From: Pseudomonadota bacterium
GTDB taxonomy: Bacteria > Myxococcota_A > Polyangia > Haliangiales > Haliangiaceae
Length of the DNA: 64,000 nucleotides
Reading direction: 5' to 3'
Assembly: GCA_023428295.1 (NCBI GenBank)
Contig: JAEYYV010000234.1
Coordinates: 1-64,000 of the forward strand
The translations under genes were made by a program, and so were the position numbers. Of this stretch, positions 52,936-61,054 are shown piece after piece. The notes beneath the pieces were generated by a model, which saw nothing but the letters and a program-made list of their open reading frames with translations, made no database searches and was not told the origin of the DNA. How positions within the stretch are numbered: the first letter of the stretch is position 1; every line of letters begins with the position of its first letter.

Positions 52936-55479
52936 CTACACGCCCGGGAGCGCGATGGTGGCGATGTTGCCGAAGCGATCTCGAATGCGCGCGGTGACGG
53001 CGCCAGCTTGGTCGGCGATGGTGGCGTTGCCCGCGGCGTTGGTGGTGACGTCGGCCGTGCCGATGACGGTGCCTCCCGCGTTGAGGAGCTCGACGGTGAC
53101 CGACTGCTCGCGAAGCGCGATCGGCTGATTCGACATCAGCGCGGGATCCATCAGGCGCCAGCCTTTGGGTGCGCTCCACGAGACGGTGACGCGCACGTTG
53201 CCGTTGGTGCGCGTGGCTTGCGAGAGGATGACCCCGCCTTCGACGACGTTGAACTCGTCGGAGTCGAGCGTCCAGCCCATGCCCTCGACGTGGAAGCGGT
53301 ATGCGCCGAGCGGGACACCGCCGCGGGCGTCGAGCGCGTCGACGCCGGGTGCGCCGATCCACGGCACGGCCTGCCACTCCGCGACCCAGTAGTGCGTTTG
53401 CGGCCCCGAGCGTTGCAGCGGCGTGGGTGTGTACGCGAGGACGATCTCGCCGTCCTCGACGGTGCGGCCGCTGCGACGAGTGACGTCGACGAAGCTCGCG
53501 CCTTCCTTCTTCTGCAGCGTCACGCGCGGCGTCTTGGTGAGAGGGTCGTCGCCGATCCACACGAACTGCGCGATGCCGCTGACGCGCGGGACGGTGGCGA
53601 GCGGTTGCGCTTGCGTGGGCCTGCCGGTGCGCGCCCACACTTGATCGGGGACCGTGGCGGGGACGGTGCCGCGCATCATCGCGGGCTCGTCCTTGTCGAG
53701 GGTGTCGGTCATGCGGCGCGTCGCGACCTTGGTGGCGCTGTCGGTCGCGCCGTCTTCGCGCATCGGCGTCATCGCGAGCGGCATGAGCTCGACGAGCTTC
53801 TCCCCGATCTTCTCTGCCTCGAGCGGTCCCCAGAACGAGACGCTCGGTTCGTATCCGCCGAGCACCCAGTCCTCGGGGCGCAGCATGTAGCCGACGTGAC
53901 CTTGCGCGTAGCCGACGATGATCGTGTTCGCAGGATCCGGTGACGAAGCGATGACGTGGCGCTTGAGCAGCGTCGTGAGCTCGCCCGGCATGGTGCCGAT
54001 CATGAACTGGCCGATGCGAAGCGCGGACACCGTGGTGCGCGTCGTCTCGCAGATGGGCTCGGTCTCCGTGACCGGGAAGTCGATGTCGAAGATCGGCCCG
54101 AGGATCTCGCCCGCCACGTCGAGACGCAGACACGAGCCGTACGGCAAGACGCCCTCGGTGCCGGGAATCGCGGCGGCCGGGAACATCGGCGTGGCGGTCT
54201 CGCAGAGGGCGGCGCCGACCGGAGCGTTGAACTCGTCGACGGGCGAGTCGATCATGGCGCCCGTCGAGGAATCGCCGACGACACCGTCCGGCAGACGCTC
54301 GAGATCGAACGGCGCGTAGCTCATCGCGCCATTGCGGATGGTGAACGACTCGGGATGCGGGCCCGTCTCGACGGAGCGCGTGATCATCTCGAGCTCGAGC
54401 GAGTCGCGCATCGCGGTGCCCGCCGTTGTCCATGCGGCCATCAGCTCGGGGATCGCCGCACGACCGTGGCCTTCTTCGGCGGTCCACGAGAAGCACGGAT
54501 CGCTCGCCTTGCCCGGCTTGTTCGCGCAGTCGACACGTCCGTGCCCGACGGCAGAGACATCGCCACCGGCGCTCTGCAGCTGCATGACGACGACCTTGGA
54601 GTCGAACTGCTCGCCGAGCGCGCGCTCGAGTCCACCGACGGCATCCGCGGTCGCGAACGGGTTGTCGTCGTCGTTGAGGACCGGATGGCCGCCGAAGATC
54701 GGCACGATCGCGATCGGTGCGCCCGCCGTGCTGTCGACGCGCAGCATCGCCATGATCTCGTCGTCTTTGTCACCGTTCGGGATCATGTCGTTCTCGCCGC
54801 GGCGATCGCGATTGATCTGATTGGTCGGATCGAAGGTCGTCGTCGTGAACACGCCGAGCCGCGCGGGCTGACGAGCCGCGAGTGCATCGCGTGCGACGCC
54901 CTCGAGCGCGTCGAGGAATCGCGTGTAGACCACGTCGCGCAGCTCGCCGGCGCCGAGCTTGAGCGGCGCGTGGCCCGTGAACTGCGCCCACGCCGAGTGG
55001 CTGTGCGACGCGGCGAGCAAGATCTTGCCGTGGAGCTCGGGACCGAGGCGCGTCTCGAGATCGAAGAGCATGCCCTCGTAGACAAAGATCGCGTCCATCT
55101 TGAGGAGCAGCACGGTCTCGCCGCCCGCGCTGAGCGCGACTGCCTTCACGCGCGGCGCGAGCTCGACGCCGATCGACGCGTTGAACGCGCCGCTGATCTT
55201 CACGTCGCGCGTGTCGATCTTTGGCGCGGTACCGAGGAACGCGGCGCGACTCGTGTAACCGCCGAGCGCCGTGCCGACGGGGATATCGGGAATACGCTCC
55301 GCCGCGCCCGCCATCAGCGCGCCCGCGGTGACCGTGCCACCTGCACCTGCCGTCGACGGAAGCGGTTCGTACGCGCAGTGCGCGGTGGTCACGCCACCAT
55401 CGGGCGTCGACGGACTGTTGTCGCCACACCCGACAAGCGAAGCCATAGCGGTAGCGGCCAGGATTCCCTTAACACCCAT
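52936..55479 (-). CDS. neutral/alkaline ceramidase-like lipoprotein
   Basis: 847 residues. Lipoprotein signal MGVKGILAATAMASLVGC (cysteine 18). The body matches neutral ceramidase (cleaves ceramide to sphingosine and fatty acid): SHSHSAWAQFTG (histidines 159 and 161, zinc site), IVPIFGGHPVLN (265), and AGGDVS at 304-309, which fits the nucleophile-serine GDVS motif. A C-terminal domain (FVDVTRRSGRTVEDGEIVL, LREQSVTVELLNAGGTVIGT) is the Ig-like fold of the family. As a lipoprotein it would work at the cell surface. Start ATG 55479 is just downstream of the FecR-like gene on the same strand (52 bp). Confidence 0.9.
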   Translation of the reverse strand: MGVKGILAATAMASLVGCGDNSPSTPDGGVTTAHCAYEPLPSTAGAGGTVTAGALMAGAAERIPDIPVGTALGGYTSRAAFLGTAPKIDTRDVKISGAFNASIGVELAPRVKAVALSAGGETVLLLKMDAIFVYEGMLFDLETRLGPELHGKILLAASHSHSAWAQFTGHAPLKLGAGELRDVVYTRFLDALEGVARDALAARQPARLGVFTTTTFDPTNQINRDRRGENDMIPNGDKDDEIMAMLRVDSTAGAPIAIVPIFGGHPVLNDDDNPFATADAVGGLERALGEQFDSKVVVMQLQSAGGDVSAVGHGRVDCANKPGKASDPCFSWTAEEGHGRAAIPELMAAWTTAGTAMRDSLELEMITRSVETGPHPESFTIRNGAMSYAPFDLERLPDGVVGDSSTGAMIDSPVDEFNAPVGAALCETATPMFPAAAIPGTEGVLPYGSCLRLDVAGEILGPIFDIDFPVTETEPICETTRTTVSALRIGQFMIGTMPGELTTLLKRHVIASSPDPANTIIVGYAQGHVGYMLRPEDWVLGGYEPSVSFWGPLEAEKIGEKLVELMPLAMTPMREDGATDSATKVATRRMTDTLDKDEPAMMRGTVPATVPDQVWARTGRPTQAQPLATVPRVSGIAQFVWIGDDPLTKTPRVTLQKKEGASFVDVTRRSGRTVEDGEIVLAYTPTPLQRSGPQTHYWVAEWQAVPWIGAPGVDALDARGGVPLGAYRFHVEGMGWTLDSDEFNVVEGGVILSQATRTNGNVRVTVSWSAPKGWRLMDPALMSNQPIALREQSVTVELLNAGGTVIGTADVTTNAAGNATIADQAGAVTARIRDRFGNIATIALPGV

Positions 55480-55531
55480 GGCGCGTGCATATCACGCAGC
55501 CGGCAGCGACGGAGAACTTCTGCGGTGCTGG

Positions 55532-56983
55532 CTACTTCCCCAGAACATCGATGTTGAAGCGTTTGCAGATCTCCGCGTAGTTGCCCTGCTGCGGCAGCTT
55601 TGCGTAGTAGAGCTTCGCCTTTGCGGCCTGCTTCGAACGACACGCCGCCACGAAGGCATTCTTGATCACACCCGTGCTGAACTTGCATCGCAAGGACGCC
55701 TCGAATTGCTCGAGCGCAGCGGCGTCCATGCCGTTCGAGAGATAGCTGTCGCCCTTCTTCTTCAGCTCCTCTGCATCACAGCTCGCCGAGGTCCCGTCCT
55801 CGATGTCGATGCCGTAGCGCAGACAGATCTGCGCGTACGAAGACCGCGTGGCCGCCGGCACCGCCCCCAGGTGCTTCTTCGCCTTCGCCGCCTGCTTCGA
55901 GCGACACGCCGCCATCAGCGCCTTCTTCGAGACCGCCGGATCCGCCTTGCACGCGAGCGAGGCCTCGAACTGCACGAGCGCCGCGGAGTCCATGCCGTTC
56001 GCGAGCAGGTCGTCGCCCTTCCTCGCCGTCTCGCCGGCATCACACGTCGCTGTCTTCTTCTTGTACTTGGTGCAGCACGTCCCCTCGTAGTTCGTCAGCA
56101 CGCACGAGACTTCGTCACACGAGCGGTCGTGCTGCGTCTCCGTCGTCGTGTCGTTCGCGTCTTTGCGGCTCTTCGTCGGTACTTCTTTGTTCTCGGTCTT
56201 CTCTTTCTTGTCGGTCTCTTTCTCTCGCAGGGTCTCGGCATCGCGGTTCAGCAGCTCGAACCGGAGCTTCGCGACCTCGCGCTCGAGCTCGGCGATGCGC
56301 TTGCGTGCATCGTCGTCGGTCGATCCACCGACGGAGAGCTGCTCGGCTGGCGTTGGCTTCTCGCCAAACGTCATCGTCGCTCCCGGCTGGATGTTCACCG
56401 TCTGGCCGTTGCTCGTGGCCTTCACGTGGCCCTCGTAGACGATCACCGTCACGAGCGAGACCACGATCGCTGCTGCACTTCCAACTCCCATCGCACGCAC
56501 ATCGGATCGATTCATCGAGACCTCCACGCGAAGGCTCGCGCCTCTCGCTTCGATCGACGCCAACGCGGCGTCGATCACCAGGTTGTCCTCGTCGGACACG
56601 CGCCACGTCACGGCACCGCGTGATTGCGAGACCGCGACGTCCGCGCCGCGACGGGTCCACGTGAGCTGAGCACCCGAATCGAGCACCGCCGACGAGCGGC
56701 CGAGATCGAGCGTCTGCGGCGCCGTCGTCGCGACGACACCACTGCCACTCTCGGGCGCGCGCTCGATCCCCCACAGCGCGAACGCGAGGATCGCGACGAG
56801 CGCGGCGAGCGAGCCCGCTCCGATCACCCACCGACGGAGCGAGCGTGGCGTCACCACCGCGTGCGGTACGTGCTCGCGCGCTCGACGCACGACGGCGTCG
56901 GCGAGTCCCGCCGCCGGCGGTGGAACCTCCCACGCCGACAGATCGTAGTCCGTGTCGAGGCTGTCTTCGTCGTGTTCACCCAT
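55532..56983 (-). CDS. FecR-like membrane protein, probable anti-sigma partner, with duplicated Cys modules
   Basis: 483 residues. The N-terminal 50 residues are cytoplasmic (DLSAWEVPPPAAGLADAVVR is the zinc-less anti-sigma-like lead), then a membrane helix (RWVIGAGSLAALVAILAFAL) and a FecR-type beta domain (TLDLGRSSAVLDSGAQLTWT, VYEGHVKATSNGQTVNIQPG). A Lys/Glu coiled coil (about 225-265) leads to a Cys-rich end with two tandem modules of about 80 residues, each with CDAxE..KKGD..L.NGMD.AAL.QFEASL.CK and SKQAAKAK. The start overlaps the sigma factor stop by eight bases, the usual sign of a sigma/anti-sigma pair. The outer part would be the sensor. Confidence 0.83.
   Translation of the reverse strand: MGEHDEDSLDTDYDLSAWEVPPPAAGLADAVVRRAREHVPHAVVTPRSLRRWVIGAGSLAALVAILAFALWGIERAPESGSGVVATTAPQTLDLGRSSAVLDSGAQLTWTRRGADVAVSQSRGAVTWRVSDEDNLVIDAALASIEARGASLRVEVSMNRSDVRAMGVGSAAAIVVSLVTVIVYEGHVKATSNGQTVNIQPGATMTFGEKPTPAEQLSVGGSTDDDARKRIAELEREVAKLRFELLNRDAETLREKETDKKEKTENKEVPTKSRKDANDTTTETQHDRSCDEVSCVLTNYEGTCCTKYKKKTATCDAGETARKGDDLLANGMDSAALVQFEASLACKADPAVSKKALMAACRSKQAAKAKKHLGAVPAATRSSYAQICLRYGIDIEDGTSASCDAEELKKKGDSYLSNGMDAAALEQFEASLRCKFSTGVIKNAFVAACRSKQAAKAKLYYAKLPQQGNYAEICKRFNIDVLGK
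55544..56044 (-). repeat. tandem duplication of an 80-codon module
   Basis: Two in-frame copies inside the FecR-like gene: copy A about 55800-56044 (begins CDAGETARKGDDLLANGMDS) and copy B about 55544-55780 (begins CDAEELKKKGDSYLSNGMDA). The shared core includes ALxQFEASLxCK, then AACRSKQAAKAK and YAxICxRxxID. They are TPR-like in look. Confidence 0.8.
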
Positions 56984-57557
56984 GACGTACTCCGATACCC
57001 GCGGCCGTCAGGTACTCGCGGAGCGCACCGCGCGCGCGTGCAAGTCGCGACTTCACCGTGCCGAGGTCGACCTCGAGCGCGCTCGCGATCTCGTGATAGT
57101 CGAGCTCGTGATACTCGCGCAGCACGAACACCGCGCGCTGCGAATCGGGAAGCGCGGCAACACCCGCCGCGATCGCCGCGCCGAGTCGCTTGCGCTCCGC
57201 TGCAGAGTCGGTGCGTTCACGCGCCGGTACCTCCGCGACGAGCGTCTCGCTCTCCTTGCGTCGCAGCTCGTTGAGCGCGAGCCGCGTCGCGATGGTGAGC
57301 ATCCATGTCTTCAGCGTCGCGGGTCCTTGCGGTTCGAACGACGGCAGCGCACGAAGCACGCGCACGAACGTCTCCTGCACGAGATCCTCGACGCGATGAC
57401 GCGAGCGCCCGACGAGCAATCGCCACACGAGCGAGTGCACCGCGCTCTGATAGCAGGCCACGAGATCACGCCACGCGCGCTCGTCACCACGCTGCGCACG
57501 TCGCAGCGTCAGCTCGTCGAGCTGGTCGGTGCGGCGGGCCATCGCAGCGGCAGGCAT
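56976..57557 (-). CDS. ECF-type RNA polymerase sigma factor
   Basis: 193 residues. Region 2 is clear (ACYQSAVHSLVWRLLVGRSR, EDLVQETFVRVLRALPSFEP, LKTWMLTIATRLALNELRR) and region 4 is VAALPDSQRAVFVLREYHEL, then HEIASALEVDLGTVKSRLAR, the promoter -35 helix-turn-helix. Group 4 sigma factors respond to envelope signals through a membrane partner, here the overlapping FecR-like gene. ATG 57557 is annotated, but ATG 57542 (MARRTDQLDEL) fits better if the candidate promoter at 57568-57595 is used. A self-activating loop is likely. Confidence 0.93.
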   Translation of the reverse strand: MPAAAMARRTDQLDELTLRRAQRGDERAWRDLVACYQSAVHSLVWRLLVGRSRHRVEDLVQETFVRVLRALPSFEPQGPATLKTWMLTIATRLALNELRRKESETLVAEVPARERTDSAAERKRLGAAIAAGVAALPDSQRAVFVLREYHELDYHEIASALEVDLGTVKSRLARARGALREYLTAAGIGVRHG

Positions 57558-57567
57558 TGCTGACCGG

Positions 57568-57595
57568 TATCACCCGCCTCGCGAACAAAAGTTCC
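57568..57595 (-). promoter_or_regulatory. candidate ECF promoter (GGAAC-N18-TGATA)
   Basis: On the minus strand, GGAAC (57595-57591), 18-base spacer, TGATA (57572-57568). GGAAC is the usual -35 type of ECF sigma factors. The box lies directly upstream of the sigma gene, so it would be autoregulated. A start about seven bases below the -10 would leave nearly no leader for ATG 57557, and about 19 bases for ATG 57542. Confidence 0.5.
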
Positions 57596-57661
57596 ACGAG
57601 GGCTGCGCGATCATCGAGCGATCGGCGATTCGAGGCCGACGCCCGCGCTAACTCGTGAAGA

Positions 57662-58138
57662 TTACTCGGTGCGGATGTTGGTCGAGACGAACGTCCGGTA
57701 GCCCGTGGCCGGGAACTGCAGCTTCGAGACCGCGGTCTCGACGCACTTCACGACCTTCATGCTGACCTTCTGGATGTCCGGGCTGGTGCCGCGAACCTCG
57801 ACGGACATCACGTGGCCATCGCCGCCGATCGGCATGCGCACCTCGTACGTCACGCCCTCGGGTTGTCCCTGCGTGCACGCCTCGAGCGCGGGCTTCGCCG
57901 CGATCAAGACGTCGCGATAGTCAGAGCCCGTGACCTCTCTCGTCGGCGGTGGTGGCGCCGGGCGCTGTGCGCGCTGCTTGCAGCCGCGCCACGGCTTCAT
58001 GCCGGTCTTCTTGATGACCGCGCTCTTTGGCGGCGCTTGCGTACACTGCTTGGACGCCACGACGATCGCGGACGCGCTGAAGGCGACGGTAGCGAGAGCG
58101 AGGACCCAACGAGAACGAGCCGACTCCGCGAGCTTCAT
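57662..58138 (-). CDS. AgmX/PglI C-terminal-domain-like protein
   Basis: 158 residues from ATG 58138; the frame to 58252 lies under thrC and is rejected. An N-terminal membrane segment or signal (RWVLALATVAFSASAIVVAS) is followed by a Pro/Lys-rich stretch and an alpha/beta domain with VRMPIGGDGHVMSVEVRGTS, SMKVVKCVETAVSKLQFPAT and TFVSTNI. This looks like the AgmX/PglI (TonB-like) domain of myxobacterial gliding and carrier proteins: the G.V..V...........C....L..L.FP pattern. It begins 10 bp after the thrC stop, probably in the same operon. Confidence 0.65.
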   Translation of the reverse strand: MKLAESARSRWVLALATVAFSASAIVVASKQCTQAPPKSAVIKKTGMKPWRGCKQRAQRPAPPPPTREVTGSDYRDVLIAAKPALEACTQGQPEGVTYEVRMPIGGDGHVMSVEVRGTSPDIQKVSMKVVKCVETAVSKLQFPATGYRTFVSTNIRTE

Positions 58139-58148
58139 CACGACCAGT

Positions 58149-59498
58149 CTACGCGGGGGCCGTCGAGCCGTCGAGGCCGCGTTGCAGGGCCTCGCGGATC
58201 GCGTCGTAGGACTCCGGAAGCTCGACGGGGATGTTGCGGTAGCGAGGGGCATTTACCCCCGCGAGCGTCCCCTCGTGATAGCCGACCTTGAAGTCAGCGA
58301 ACTTGAGGCCGCTCGCCGTCGAGATGACGACGACTTCGTGATCACGCGTGACCTCCCCGCGCGCTGCGAGCTTGGTCAGCGCGGCCAGTGCGACGCCGGT
58401 GTGCGGGCAGGTAAACAAACCGTCGCGATCCGCGAGCGCGGACGCGTCCGCGAGCTCCGCCTCGGTGGCGATCTCGACCACGCCGTCGAACGCCTTCAGG
58501 GCGCGAACCGCCTTCGCGAAGCTGACCGGGTTTCCGATCTGGATCGCGCTCGCCAACGTGGTCTGCGCCTTCACCGCCTGAAGCGGCGCCCATCCCGCGC
58601 GATAGCTCGCGTACAGCGGGCTCGCGTGCGCGGCTTGTGCGACGCAGATGCGCGGCCGCTTCTCGAGGATGCCGAGCGCGACCAGCATCTCGAAGCCCGC
58701 TCCGAGCGCGCTCACGTTGCCGAGGTTGCCGCCGGGGATCACGACCCAATCGGGCGCGCGCCATCCGAGCTGCTGCACGAGCTCGATCGCGACCGTCTTC
58801 TGTCCTTCGAGGCGCAGCGAGTTCATCGAGTTCGCGAGGTACACGCCTTCCTTCGCGGCGAGCTCTTGCACGAGCCGCATGCAGCCGTCGAAGTCGGTGT
58901 CGATCGCGAGCACGAGCGATCCCATCGCGAGCGGTTGCACGAGCTGCGCGGTCGAGATCTTCCCGCGCGGCAAGATCACGACGCTGCGAATGCCCGCCGC
59001 CGCCGCGTACGCCGCGAGCGCTGCGGACGTGTCGCCCGTCGACGCGCACGCGATCGCGCGGATCGGTGTCCCGCGCGCGATCATCTGCTTGACCATCGAC
59101 ACGAGCACCGTCATGCCGAGGTCCTTGAACGATCCCGAGTGCGACGTGCCGCATTGCTTCACGCGCACGCGACCGAGGCCGAGCGCCTTGGCGAACTGCG
59201 GCACCGGCGTCAGGTGCGTTCCGCCCTCGAGCATCGACACGATGTTTGCCTCGTCGAGCGACGGCGCGACCCACTCGTGCTTTCCCCACACGCCCGATCC
59301 CCACGGCTCGTCGGCGTCGGCCGATCGCCAGCGCGACTCGAACAGCTTCATCCACGCCGATGCCGGCCGCTCCTTCAGCGCTGCGAGGTCATGCACCACC
59401 TCGAGCAAGTCGCCGCACGTCGGGCAGCGATAGATGACCTGATCGAGCGGATAGCCGCCGTGACAGCCCGCGATGCAGCGAAACTCCGCCGAGAACAT
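58149..59498 (-). CDS. thrC: threonine synthase
   Basis: 449 residues of PLP fold type II. Converts O-phosphohomoserine to threonine. N-terminal cysteines C8, C12, C25, C28 (RCIAGCHGGY, RCPTCGD) form a zinc ribbon-like lead common in this class. The PLP lysine is K125 in GTSHSGSFKDLGMTVLVS, and the phosphate-binding loop is in the VVIPGGNLGNVSALGAGFEM segment. ACASTGDTSAALAAYAAAAG is also characteristic. Start ATG 59498; ends ahead of the AgmX-like gene. Confidence 0.96.
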   Translation of the reverse strand: MFSAEFRCIAGCHGGYPLDQVIYRCPTCGDLLEVVHDLAALKERPASAWMKLFESRWRSADADEPWGSGVWGKHEWVAPSLDEANIVSMLEGGTHLTPVPQFAKALGLGRVRVKQCGTSHSGSFKDLGMTVLVSMVKQMIARGTPIRAIACASTGDTSAALAAYAAAAGIRSVVILPRGKISTAQLVQPLAMGSLVLAIDTDFDGCMRLVQELAAKEGVYLANSMNSLRLEGQKTVAIELVQQLGWRAPDWVVIPGGNLGNVSALGAGFEMLVALGILEKRPRICVAQAAHASPLYASYRAGWAPLQAVKAQTTLASAIQIGNPVSFAKAVRALKAFDGVVEIATEAELADASALADRDGLFTCPHTGVALAALTKLAARGEVTRDHEVVVISTASGLKFADFKVGYHEGTLAGVNAPRYRNIPVELPESYDAIREALQRGLDGSTAPA

Positions 59499-59524
59499 GC
59501 GACGACTCTAGCGTCTCGCGCGCG

Positions 59525-61009
59525 CTAGGTCTTTGGCTTGGCCTTGATGATGACCTGGTTGTCTTTGACGACGACCGAGAACTCCACGCCTTTCGCTTTG
59601 TACTGCTCCATGATCTTCGGAGCCTGCGTGTTGATCGTCTTCATCAGCTTGCTGTACGCGCCCGGCCCCGCCTCTTCGCCGACCATCTCCTTGGCCTTGA
59701 CGTACTTGGCGTAGAGCGCGTTGACGTCCGCAGCGTTCATGCCCGGAGGTGGCCTCTGCGCGGGCTGCTCGGGTTTGGGCGCCGGCATCGTGGGCCGCGG
59801 CTTCGGCGCGACCGGCGTGGGCTCGAACGGTCCCTGCATCGACTGCACGGGGATCGGTTGGCGTCCGCTCGACGCGCCCGGCGCGATCGGATTGGGTCGC
59901 GATTGCTGCGACGGCGCATTGCCCGCACCGACGGGACGCGGCACCGCGCCTGGCTTCGCCGGCATCGGCACGACGGGCATCGCCTGCGTGCGCGCGGGCG
60001 AGGGAACCGCCGGCCGCGGAATGGCGGGCGGTCGCGGGATCGGCGGAGGTGCACCGCGCGGCGGAGGCACGACCGGCACCGCTTGGGTCTTCGGCTCGCT
60101 CGGCGGTCGCGTGATGGGCGTTCCCGGTGGGGGCGTCGCCGTACCGCGAGGCGGCGCTAGGTTGGTCACGCCCGGAATCGACGACTGCTTGGTCGGCAGC
60201 CCCGGCAACGCACGCACCACCGGCGTCACCACACCCGTCGGCTCGTCCTCCACCGCGCGCGGTGCACGCTGCTCGTGCACACCCGTGGGATCGTCCTCGA
60301 CCGCGCGCGGAATCGCCTTGGGCGGAGCGCTCGGCGTGGCGACGCGCGCGATCGGCATCGTGCGCAGCGTCGGCTTCGTCGACGGTGTCTCGTCGGTCAC
60401 CGACGCGAAGAACGCCTCGATGTCGAAGTCGTCATCGCCGCCGAGCACGTGCGTGTTCTTCTGCATCGGCGGCGGCCGCGTGATCTTGGGCGGTGAGCTG
60501 TTGATCACCGCCGCATCGCCGTCGTCGAGATCGCCCATGTCGATATCGACATCGCCCGCCTCCTCGGCGCGACGGCGCTTCGCCGCCAACGCTTGCTCGC
60601 GGTCGCGCTTGACCTGCTCGCGCATGCGCTTGGGCATCGCGGCGAGGATCTCCTCGGGCACCTCCTCGCCCGTCATCGCGGCGTTGCGGCTGATCTTGGC
60701 GAGGTTGCGGATGTACGTGCCGTTCTCGATCTGCCGCAGCGTGCGCCGCCAGTACGAGTTGTACGATCCGAACTTCTGCTGGATGGTCGCGAACCGGTAG
60801 CGCAGACCCGTGTTGCGAATGTTCAGCTGTTGGAGCTCGCGCAGACGGCGCTCCACGTCGGTGTGAAGCTGCGCCGGAGGCTGCTTCTGCATCCCCAGGA
60901 AGTACTGCTCGTACAGCACCTTGGTCCGATCGAGGGTCTTGTCGATCATGTCGAGGACATCCTCGATGTCGACTTTGTCCCCGTCCGGCTGTGCCGACTT
61001 CAACGCCAC
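59525..61009 (-). CDS. MXAN_5187-type coiled-coil, Pro-rich protein
   Basis: 494 residues. The N-terminus is helical/coiled-coil (DVLDMIDKTLDRTKVLYEQY, VERRLRELQQLNIRNTGLRY, FGSYNSYWRRTLRQIENGTY), typical of a myxobacterial family I recall as MXAN_5187. A central 250 residues are Pro/Ala/Arg-rich with two copies of RAVEDxPTGV (a possible kinase target). The last 65 residues (NALYAKYVKAKEMVGEEAGP, AYSKLMKTINTQAPKIMEQY) form the conserved C-terminal domain. No enzymatic motif is visible. GTG 61009 start. Divergent from rseP, which begins 46 bp away. Family name from memory. Confidence 0.7.
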   Translation of the reverse strand: MALKSAQPDGDKVDIEDVLDMIDKTLDRTKVLYEQYFLGMQKQPPAQLHTDVERRLRELQQLNIRNTGLRYRFATIQQKFGSYNSYWRRTLRQIENGTYIRNLAKISRNAAMTGEEVPEEILAAMPKRMREQVKRDREQALAAKRRRAEEAGDVDIDMGDLDDGDAAVINSSPPKITRPPPMQKNTHVLGGDDDFDIEAFFASVTDETPSTKPTLRTMPIARVATPSAPPKAIPRAVEDDPTGVHEQRAPRAVEDEPTGVVTPVVRALPGLPTKQSSIPGVTNLAPPRGTATPPPGTPITRPPSEPKTQAVPVVPPPRGAPPPIPRPPAIPRPAVPSPARTQAMPVVPMPAKPGAVPRPVGAGNAPSQQSRPNPIAPGASSGRQPIPVQSMQGPFEPTPVAPKPRPTMPAPKPEQPAQRPPPGMNAADVNALYAKYVKAKEMVGEEAGPGAYSKLMKTINTQAPKIMEQYKAKGVEFSVVVKDNQVIIKAKPKT

Positions 61010-61054
61010 GTGTCGGGAGGATAGCAGTTTCTGCTATAGCGTCGTCGGCCCTAA

